DNA of 6,862 nt, from NCBI GenBank assembly GCA_018267795.1, contig JAFDXS010000127.1:1-6862 (forward strand), written 5' to 3'. The notes under the pieces are model-generated. The model was given only the letters and a program-made list of their open reading frames with translations. It had not been told where the DNA came from and searched no databases. Shown one piece after another: positions 1-4,418 of the stretch. The translations under genes were made by a program, and so were the position numbers. This DNA is from Bacteroidota bacterium (GTDB lineage Bacteria > Bacteroidota > Bacteroidia > Chitinophagales > Chitinophagaceae). Within the stretch, counting starts at the first letter, position 1. The number at the start of each line of letters is the position of its first letter.

Positions 1-379
1 TTTCGGTAAAGTGGCAATCGTTTGTCTCCAGCAGATCAGTAGCACGCTCTACCCCATTGATGATAGAGCTGTGATCCTGCCCGCCATAGAGCGAAGCAAT
101 CTGCTTCAGCGTAAGGCGCGGGTAAAACTTGCGCAGCAGTAATGCACTAAGAAAGCGCAATTCTACCACCTCGCGTTTACGGCACTTTATGGTATAGTTT
201 TCATAGCCCATCTGCAATGCATTGGCTATAATGCGCAGCATCTGTTCCGGCCCTTTGCGCTCTTCGTTCACATACAGCATTACCTTTATGCGCATACCGG
301 TTCTGCTCTTTATTTGTTTCTCAGCACTGCGGGCAATGTTGCGTGCTGCATTCATTTGGGTGGTTGTTAAATAACTCAT
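1..379 (-). CDS. DnaA domain IV-like DNA-binding protein (partial, C-terminus beyond window)
   Basis: This reading frame starts at ATG 379 and runs off the left edge after 126 residues; it is not closed by a stop. Residues about 69-126 resemble the DNA-binding domain IV of the replication initiator DnaA: a leading helix (REVVELRFLSALLLRKF), then LTLKQIASLYGG, then QDHSSI and the helix INGVERATDLLET. This matches the DnaA pattern 'lSl.eIg..fGgRDHtTV.hA..ki' in order and spacing. The signature arginine before DH is glutamine here (Q101), and the TT pair is SS. Residues 1-68 are basic and show no AAA+ ATPase motif, so this is a stand-alone domain-IV protein, not DnaA itself. It lies 18 bp downstream of the MuB-like gene on the same strand and is probably co-transcribed. 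From the family one expects double-stranded DNA binding; a role in element replication or regulation is inference. Confidence is good for the fold, low for the role. Confidence 0.72.
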   Translation of the reverse strand, partial: MSYLTTTQMNAARNIARSAEKQIKSRTGMRIKVMLYVNEERKGPEQMLRIIANALQMGYENYTIKCRKREVVELRFLSALLLRKFYPRLTLKQIASLYGGQDHSSIINGVERATDLLETNDCHFTE

Positions 380-397
380 AGCAAATATGTTTTTCTG

Positions 398-1264
398 TTA
401 GCCTAATATTGTTTCTTTCGTTTCCTGAAGCTTTGCTTTATGTATCAATTCCGTAGCATAGTGTAGGTTGCCTTTGCTGCAATCTTTTATTTCAGCTATT
501 GTAGCATCATTGTTTATAGCATTGGCGCGGCATATAAGCTCTACATCACGCGGGCCTGCCTGGCCCAGTGTTACAAAGCGCCTGCCTATAGTGTTGTATA
601 TTTCTCCGTACAGTTCTTTGTTCATTCGTGCGCCTTCTACCACGCGGTTGCGCAGCTCGTCATTGCCCAGTATCACTATACCGCAATGGTTGATAAGCCT
701 TTTGTAGAGTGTGATGACAAAATGCAATACGCGGTCTTTTAGTTTGTGTGCATCATCTATTATCAGCAGCGGTTCCTCCTGCGTCTCCAGTGTGCTTATA
801 ATTTCTTCCAGCATCTTGTCGGCAGTGCCTGATGGCTTTGTGCCAAGTTCCTGCAGCAGCTTGCTGATAAAATCTTTACGGTTCAGGTATTCGTCGCAGC
901 TTATATAGTGTGCATATTCGTTTTCACGTGCATAGCGTTTGGAGGTAAAAGTTTTTCCAAGCCCTGTTTGTATGGCCACGCCATAGGCCATTGCATAGCG
1001 CTGGGCATCGCCAAAGAGTATGCGCAACAGCAGGTAGCAACCTGTATCTGCCTGTTGCCACTCATTGCCGCAGTAGAAACCTACCTGCCTGGCTATATGC
1101 TGCCACATGCGCTCATTCACCACTTTCCATTTGTTGTTCTTTACTTGCGATATAATAGTAGGGCTTATGCCTTGCAGGCTATTGGAGGCTGCAAGCTGTG
1201 TAGGGAACCGCGAGGTGTATCGTGTTAGCGCATCTCTTATTTGTTCTTTTTGTTCCTGTGTCAT
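398..1264 (-). CDS. MuB-like AAA+ ATPase (DNA transposition protein)
   Basis: The 288-residue protein is close to Mu B in length and layout. Residues about 20-63 form a lambda-repressor-type helix-turn-helix (QLAASNSLQGISPTIISQV...), as in the MuB N-terminus. The AAA+ domain follows: P-loop IQTGLGKT (98-105), Walker B LLIIDDAH (166-173), sensor-1 strand GIVILGND (195-202), an arginine pair GRR (227-229) and a sensor-2-like GNLH (265-268). In MuB-family proteins ATP-bound filaments bind target DNA and activate the MuA transposase. Two deviations are visible: the first P-loop glycine is isoleucine, and the sensor-2 position that is often arginine is histidine. The start is the only ATG before the helix-turn-helix; no Shine-Dalgarno is seen, as is usual in Bacteroidetes. 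No MuA-like gene lies upstream; instead a repressor diverges. IstB or TniB relatives are alternatives, but the N-terminal helix-turn-helix favours MuB. Confidence 0.82.
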   Translation of the reverse strand: MTQEQKEQIRDALTRYTSRFPTQLAASNSLQGISPTIISQVKNNKWKVVNERMWQHIARQVGFYCGNEWQQADTGCYLLLRILFGDAQRYAMAYGVAIQTGLGKTFTSKRYARENEYAHYISCDEYLNRKDFISKLLQELGTKPSGTADKMLEEIISTLETQEEPLLIIDDAHKLKDRVLHFVITLYKRLINHCGIVILGNDELRNRVVEGARMNKELYGEIYNTIGRRFVTLGQAGPRDVELICRANAINNDATIAEIKDCSKGNLHYATELIHKAKLQETKETILG

Positions 1265-1296
1265 AATTTTGGGCTTCGTTTGAGTTTTTAATGAAG

Positions 1297-1322
1297 GGCT
1301 ACGCTTTTGGTTGGGTGTAGCC
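1297..1322. other. Hairpin in MuB-like operon leader
   Basis: GGCTAC (1297-1302) pairs with GTAGCC (1317-1322) around a 14-nt loop. Read on the + strand the stem extends with AAG/TTT outside and is followed by TTTTTCTTTT, which gives it the look of an intrinsic terminator. No rightward gene ends here, however. Read on the - strand it would fold in the 5' leader of the MuB-like mRNA about 33 nt before the start codon, without a U-tract. It might stop rightward (antisense) transcription coming out of the element or modulate the leader; neither is shown. Confidence 0.4.
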
Positions 1323-1333
1323 TTTTTCTTTTC

Positions 1334-1352
1334 ATAGTGTTTTCAATAGTGT
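1334..1352. repeat. Direct repeat ATAGTGT x2, 12-bp period
   Basis: ATAGTGT occurs at 1334-1340 and again at 1346-1352. The flanks match loosely (TTCATAGTGT and TTCAATAGTGT). A period near one helical turn fits a protein binding side by side on one DNA face, but chance in AT-rich DNA is possible. Confidence 0.4.
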
Positions 1353-1360
1353 GATTTGTA

Positions 1361-1374
1361 TTCCCTGTTCCCTG
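1361..1374. repeat. Perfect tandem 7-bp repeat TTCCCTG x2
   Basis: TTCCCTG at 1361-1367 is repeated exactly and without gap at 1368-1374. It lies just left of the 20-bp palindrome, in the leader or promoter zone of the leftward operon. It could be a regulator site or a slippage duplication. Confidence 0.5.
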
Positions 1375-1378
1375 ACAA

Positions 1379-1398
1379 TTTGAAATGCGCATTTCAAA
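1379..1398. promoter_or_regulatory. Perfect 20-bp palindrome, candidate repressor operator
   Basis: TTTGAAATGCGCATTTCAAA is identical to its reverse complement over all 20 bp; the symmetry stops at both flanks. A 2-fold symmetric site of this length is what a dimeric XRE-type repressor binds. It lies 16 bp left of the repressor's -33 box and between the two divergent genes, so it could control both. The half site recurs as AATTTGAAAT at 1550-1559, inside the repressor's first codons. Binding by the adjacent repressor is inferred from position. Confidence 0.6.
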
Positions 1399-1405
1399 AA
1401 TTTCT

Positions 1406-1418
1406 CCAAAAAATTTGG
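1406..1418. promoter_or_regulatory. CCAAA-N3-TTTGG dyad over the repressor -33 box
   Basis: CCAAA (1406-1410) and TTTGG (1414-1418) form a short inverted repeat with a 3-bp centre. Its right arm contains the TTTG that serves as the -33 box of the repressor promoter, so a protein bound here would exclude RNA polymerase. Related CCAA(A)TTT strings occur at 1479-1486 and 1498-1506. Confidence 0.4.
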
Positions 1419-1444
1419 CATAAATAATTTTTAATTTAACTTTG
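1414..1444 (+). promoter_or_regulatory. Bacteroidetes-type promoter of the XRE-S24 repressor gene
   Basis: TTTG (1414-1417) and TAACTTTG (1437-1444) match the Bacteroidetes -33 TTTG and -7 TAnnTTTG boxes exactly, separated by 19 bp, the usual spacing. Transcription would start near 1449-1452, giving a leader of roughly 84 nt before ATG 1535. Confidence 0.72.
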
Positions 1445-1470
1445 ATGTCAGAAAGCAATTAATACGACAC

Positions 1471-1524
1471 AAAAATATTCCAAATTTCATAACAATTCCA
1501 ATTTTTGTGGAAAAATATTCTAAA
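1471..1524 (+). repeat. Direct repeat AAAAATATTC[C/T]AAA in repressor leader
   Basis: AAAAATATTCCAAA (1471-1484) and AAAAATATTCTAAA (1511-1524) differ at one position and start 40 bp apart, close to four helical turns. Between them TTCCA (1496-1500) and TGGAA (1508-1512) form an inverted repeat. All lie in the untranslated leader of the repressor gene and may be additional operators or mRNA elements. Confidence 0.4.
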
Positions 1525-1534
1525 ATAATCCATC

Positions 1535-2353
1535 ATGTACTTAGCAGGTAATTTGAAATTTTTGAGAAAGAAATCCGGCAAAACACAGGATGCGCTAAGC
1601 ACGGATTTAAAAATTGGCAGAACCACTATTGCTAATTATGAAGCAGGTATAAGTGAACCCAACCTGGAGACACTATTAACATTTGCCAATTATTTTGGCG
1701 CTACGGTGGATGAGATGCTGTCAACGAACATGGAAGAGAGGGGTAAAAAGCTAAAAAGCACGCTTATTTTGCCCGCTGCAGATGGCAAAAAAGTTACTGA
1801 ACCATTACCATATTCAAAAATTCCGCAAGTGATAACTGTGGACAGGGAAGGCAACGACAATATTATATATGTGCCGGTGAAGGCAAGGGCGGGATACCTG
1901 CTGGGTTATGGCGATCCGGAGTTTATGGAAACGCTGCCTACCTTCCGGCTACCGGGCTTAAATAATTCTACCTATCGCATGTTTGAGGTAGAGGGCCCGT
2001 CAATGGCACCCAATGTACTGAATGGCGACCGCATAATAGGTGAGTGGGTAGATGGCTTTGATAATATAAGAGATAACCGCGTACACGTGATAGTACATAA
2101 AGGGGGTGTGATGATAAAACGCGTGCTGAACCGTATAAAAGAACGCGGCAAGCTATACCTGAAATCGGACACCGTGGTGCACCGCCACGAATTTCCCACA
2201 CTGGAAATAGACCCTGAAGAGGTAAATGAAATATGGTATGGCCGGTTGAAAATAAGCGGCGACTTCAGCGAGCCTGCCGAAGTGTACCATCGCCTGGCCG
2301 ACCTGGAGCTGGATATAATGGAGATGAAGAAGTTTATAAAGGAGAAGGAATAA
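1535..2353 (+). CDS. XRE-family S24 (LexA/CI-like) self-cleaving repressor
   Basis: The 272-residue protein has an N-terminal XRE helix-turn-helix (residues about 5-62: NLKFLRKKSGKTQDALS... IGRTTIANYEAGISEPNLETL) and a C-terminal S24 domain (about 113-240). The S24 hallmarks are all present: an Ala-Gly bond A119-G120 in KARAGYL, nucleophile S156 in EGPSMAPNVLNGD, and general base K195 in VMIKRVL. A charged helix at 250-272 could be a short coiled coil. Proteins of this kind bind operators as dimers and are inactivated by RecA-stimulated self-cleavage, which links them to DNA damage. The gene diverges from the MuB-like operon, as the repressor does in Mu-like phages, and has a good promoter overlapped by a small dyad, so autoregulation is likely. 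Such regulators also occur outside phages in Bacteroidetes, so a purely host role cannot be excluded. Confidence 0.85.
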   Translation: MYLAGNLKFLRKKSGKTQDALSTDLKIGRTTIANYEAGISEPNLETLLTFANYFGATVDEMLSTNMEERGKKLKSTLILPAADGKKVTEPLPYSKIPQVITVDREGNDNIIYVPVKARAGYLLGYGDPEFMETLPTFRLPGLNNSTYRMFEVEGPSMAPNVLNGDRIIGEWVDGFDNIRDNRVHVIVHKGGVMIKRVLNRIKERGKLYLKSDTVVHRHEFPTLEIDPEEVNEIWYGRLKISGDFSEPAEVYHRLADLELDIMEMKKFIKEKE

Positions 2354-2389
2354 TGCTGTATTTTTAGTGTTGTTCCTAAATACTTTTCT

Positions 2390-2881
2390 ATGCGTTATTT
2401 TATCCTATCAGCCTGCGTCTTGTTTTTAAGTGTGCAGGCGGTACAAGCCCAAACAGGTGATACTAAAAAGAACGAATTAGTACCCTATGCAAGCAAGTGC
2501 TCTAAGCGCATAAAATATTGTAATGACTGCGGCGAAAAGAAGGCTAACTGGAAGAACGAGAAAAAGCTGACGCAGTACTTTGAGAAAAACCTGGACATGA
2601 GCAAGCTGGCTAATGTATATGGCAGTATCAATGTAAAAGTACTGGTGGACAGCGAGGGCAATGTATGCTGCAAAGAGATACTCAATAATACTTTTAATAG
2701 TGCTAAGTCCATAGCTGCACTGAATATAGGTGATGCGGTAAATGAAATGCCCAAATGGGATGCTGCCTATACACATGGCAAGGGACTAAACTCATTGGTG
2801 ACACTAACTATTTGCAGCCACATGAAAGACAAGCCTACCTTCTGGGTGGAGTATGCGCATGTGGAGGAGAAGAAGAAATAG
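2390..2881 (+). CDS. Secreted TonB C-terminal-like protein, cysteine-containing
   Basis: The 163-residue product begins with a signal peptide (MRYFILSACVLFLSVQAVQA, likely cut before Q21). Residues about 59-145 resemble the TonB C-terminal domain common in Bacteroidetes: a helix with TQYFEKNL, the strand-turn GSINVKVLVDSEGNV, the MPKWDAA motif and GKGLNSLVTLTI. No transmembrane anchor other than the signal peptide and no proline-rich linker is seen, so it is not a canonical energy-transducing TonB. The mature part has six cysteines (C37, C44, C47, C93, C94, C142), including a CNDC pair; disulfides in the periplasm are possible. The gene starts 36 bp after the repressor stop, without a clear promoter, and ends 3 bp from the stop of the opposing T9SS gene. 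Exact function is unknown. Confidence 0.72.
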   Translation: MRYFILSACVLFLSVQAVQAQTGDTKKNELVPYASKCSKRIKYCNDCGEKKANWKNEKKLTQYFEKNLDMSKLANVYGSINVKVLVDSEGNVCCKEILNNTFNSAKSIAALNIGDAVNEMPKWDAAYTHGKGLNSLVTLTICSHMKDKPTFWVEYAHVEEKKK

Positions 2882-2884
2882 CAG

Positions 2885-3895
2885 CTACATCTTCACAAAT
2901 TTCTGCATTTTTCTTCCGCCGTCATTTTGCAGTTGCATCATGTACATGCCGGGTGGCAGGCTGCTGATGTCGATAGTATTCAGTCCTTTTTGCAATTTGC
3001 CTGTTACTGATGATGCAGTGCCGTTTAGCGATACTACCATATAGTCGGCAGCGGCATCTGCCTGGTAATCTACATTAATACTTTCGTGGCAACTGGTAGG
3101 GTAAATGCGTGTGGCATTTATAGCGCGGGTAAGCGCAGGTTCATTTGTGATAGTAAGCGATGTAGGGGTAAAGCGATATACAACTCCAGAAGGAGGAAAA
3201 TAATTTAGTCCTGTTGGCTGATGATCGTACGCGCCGTAGGTGGCAACAACGCTATCAATATCGGGTGAGCTGGGGTTACCGCTCAGTATATAATAAGTGC
3301 CATTCAGGTCATAGTCTATATCCTTTACATAAGCCACTGTAGGGTGACCTTCTTTGGGGAAATAGTTATAGCCATGATCTACGTTAGAAGGGCCATAGTG
3401 TAGCTCCACTATATTGCTGCCTTCATACAGCCATAGCTGCATATTTATAGAATCGTCCTTTATGGAATAAATAATTTCATTGAAAAAAGCGGCATTTGCT
3501 ATTTCCAGCTTAAAGATCCTTTGTCCGTTAACGCCACTTACGGTGTAGCGTATAGGCGACTTGCTGCTGGAAATGCTATCTAAAAATCCTCTGTCTATAA
3601 GGTTTGCATCAGTAAGATAAAAGCCTGATATAATGCCCTTGCCCGTATCTGTAACAAATGTGCTGCCCCCCTCTATGGCCGGGGAAGTGCAGGAAAGGGT
3701 ATCTACTTTGAAATCGAAACCAATGGGCAAAGTATAAATATCACTATTGAACCACACAGTGCTGTTTACAGTGGTAGCACCGGATGTAAGTGGTGTGTAC
3801 GTATCATAATACACTGATAAGGTATAGGGGAACTGGGCATCTGCCCGCAGAGTGCAGATGATGACAAAAAATAAAAATGCAAGCGTTTTTTTCAT
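2885..3895 (-). CDS. Secreted protein with T9SS type A sorting domain
   Basis: The likely start is ATG 3895, not the upstream ATG 3970, because it places a signal peptide (MKKTLAFLFFVIICTLRADA, cut before Q21) at the N-terminus; the product is 336 residues. Residues about 22-245 form a beta-rich domain seen in Bacteroidetes surface proteins, with the segment GQRIFKLEIANAAF and MQLWLYEGSNIVELHYGP. Residues about 260-336 are a C-terminal sorting domain: IYPTSCHESINV, then a Gly-containing strand, LNTIDISSLPPGMYMMQL and the end KMQKFVKM. Such domains direct export by the type IX secretion system and are removed on surface attachment. The usual YPNP turn reads YPTS here. No catalytic motif was recognised, so the role at the surface (adhesion, matrix) is open. 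It lies 75 bp downstream of the GNAT gene on the same strand. Confidence 0.82.
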   Translation of the reverse strand: MKKTLAFLFFVIICTLRADAQFPYTLSVYYDTYTPLTSGATTVNSTVWFNSDIYTLPIGFDFKVDTLSCTSPAIEGGSTFVTDTGKGIISGFYLTDANLIDRGFLDSISSSKSPIRYTVSGVNGQRIFKLEIANAAFFNEIIYSIKDDSINMQLWLYEGSNIVELHYGPSNVDHGYNYFPKEGHPTVAYVKDIDYDLNGTYYILSGNPSSPDIDSVVATYGAYDHQPTGLNYFPPSGVVYRFTPTSLTITNEPALTRAINATRIYPTSCHESINVDYQADAAADYMVVSLNGTASSVTGKLQKGLNTIDISSLPPGMYMMQLQNDGGRKMQKFVKM

Positions 3896-3970
3896 AAAAG
3901 AATGGGTATGCAGGGTATGGAATGTGAATAATAGACGTAAATATTTGTAAATGTGTTGGGTGTCTATCAA

Positions 3971-4258
3971 TTATTTAGCTACAAGTTCATTGTATTCGGG
4001 GTGGTTTTCAAGGTATTTGGCTACAAAGGCGCAATAAACAACAATTTTCAGGTTGTTGCTGCGTACATAGTCCAGCACGTGCTTTACCAGGTGGGCTCCT
4101 ATGCCTTTACCCCGCATATCAGCAGGCACCAGCGTGCGCATTAGTACCATATTCCCCTTCAACCAGCGGTATTCTACAAAGGCATATTCCCCATTAGAGA
4201 AGGCAATTTCAAACCTAAAGCCCTTTTTATTGTTTACTACCTGGAGATCTTCGATCAT
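3971..4258 (-). CDS. Small GNAT N-acetyltransferase, YjdJ/COG2388 type
   Basis: The 95-residue protein has the compact GNAT fold typical of the YjdJ/NATD1 group, whose members are about 90-110 residues. The acetyl-CoA pyrophosphate-binding loop is MRGKGIGAHLV (48-58; R49-G-K-G-I-G54). It is preceded by the strand MVLMRTLVPADMRG and followed by the helix LVKHVLDYVRSNNL and the family-typical ending VVYCAFVAKYLENHPEY (73-89, with C76). The substrate of this group is not firmly known. The start at ATG 4258 gives the expected length. The gene faces away from the aldehyde dehydrogenase across a 160-bp gap and precedes the T9SS gene, with which it may share a transcript. Confidence 0.85.
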   Translation of the reverse strand: MIEDLQVVNNKKGFRFEIAFSNGEYAFVEYRWLKGNMVLMRTLVPADMRGKGIGAHLVKHVLDYVRSNNLKIVVYCAFVAKYLENHPEYNELVAK

Positions 4259-4309
4259 GATGAAAGTTTAAAGAAAAAGAGACTGCAATTTACAAATTAT
4301 GAAAAGCAG

Positions 4310-4326
4310 TAACGTTTAAACAGTTA
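4310..4326. promoter_or_regulatory. Inverted repeat TAAC/GTTA around GTTTAAAC
   Basis: TAAC (4310-4313) and GTTA (4323-4326) flank a near-symmetric core containing the 8-bp palindrome GTTTAAAC (4314-4321, overlapping the arm edge by design of the sequence). It sits in the 160-bp divergent region between the GNAT and aldehyde dehydrogenase genes and could be a regulator site; AT-rich chance symmetry is a real alternative. Confidence 0.25.
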
Positions 4327-4368
4327 AAAAACGGTCTAAAAATTATTGAGAGCTGCGTTAATTAAGGG

Positions 4369-4398
4369 TTTCAATCTTAGAAACAAGCTGTAACTTTG
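4369..4398 (+). promoter_or_regulatory. Bacteroidetes-type promoter of the aldehyde dehydrogenase gene
   Basis: A perfect -7 box TAACTTTG (4391-4398) is preceded by TTTC (4369-4372) as a one-mismatch -33 box with an 18-bp spacer. The -7 box is the same octamer as at the repressor promoter. Transcription would start near 4402-4405, leaving a leader of about 15 nt before ATG 4419, with an AGAGGA (4405-4410) eight bases before the start codon. Confidence 0.62.
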
Positions 4399-4418
4399 TG
4401 TTAAAGAGGATAAAAACC

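Larger units (their letters stand above)
1265..1534. promoter_or_regulatory. Divergent control region between MuB-like operon and repressor
   Basis: This 270-bp AT-rich gap separates the start codons of two divergent genes and holds no credible ORF. It contains, left to right: a hairpin in the leader of the leftward operon, two ATAGTGT copies, a tandem TTCCCTG repeat, a perfect 20-bp palindrome, a short CCAAA/TTTGG dyad, the repressor promoter and a repeated AAAAATATTC element in the repressor leader. Each is listed separately. I could not find a convincing TTTG/TAnnTTTG promoter for the leftward operon, so that promoter may depend on an activator or be degenerate. The arrangement resembles a phage genetic switch, which is inference. 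Confidence 0.7.

Noticed and set aside
1..379. Calling the left-edge gene dnaA
   Set aside because: The protein lacks the AAA+ domain and starts only about 68 residues before the domain IV-like part, so it is at most a domain-IV paralogue.
468..907. Two further rightward frames of 79 and 65 codons opposite the MuB-like gene
   Set aside because: Low-complexity Ser/Leu-rich translations that arise as the reverse reading of the ATPase coding sequence.
908..1228. Rightward frame of 106 codons opposite the MuB-like gene
   Set aside because: It lies wholly antisense to a gene with clear AAA+ motifs; its translation shows no family pattern and it has no promoter.
2354..2389. Attachment site or transposon terminal inverted repeat next to the repressor gene
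   Set aside because: No CA-3' terminus, no inverted repeat partner and no target duplication could be seen in the window.
3896..3970. N-terminal extension of the T9SS protein to ATG 3970
   Set aside because: The 25 extra residues would bury a standard signal peptide inside the protein and start directly at the GNAT stop; ATG 3895 is more plausible.
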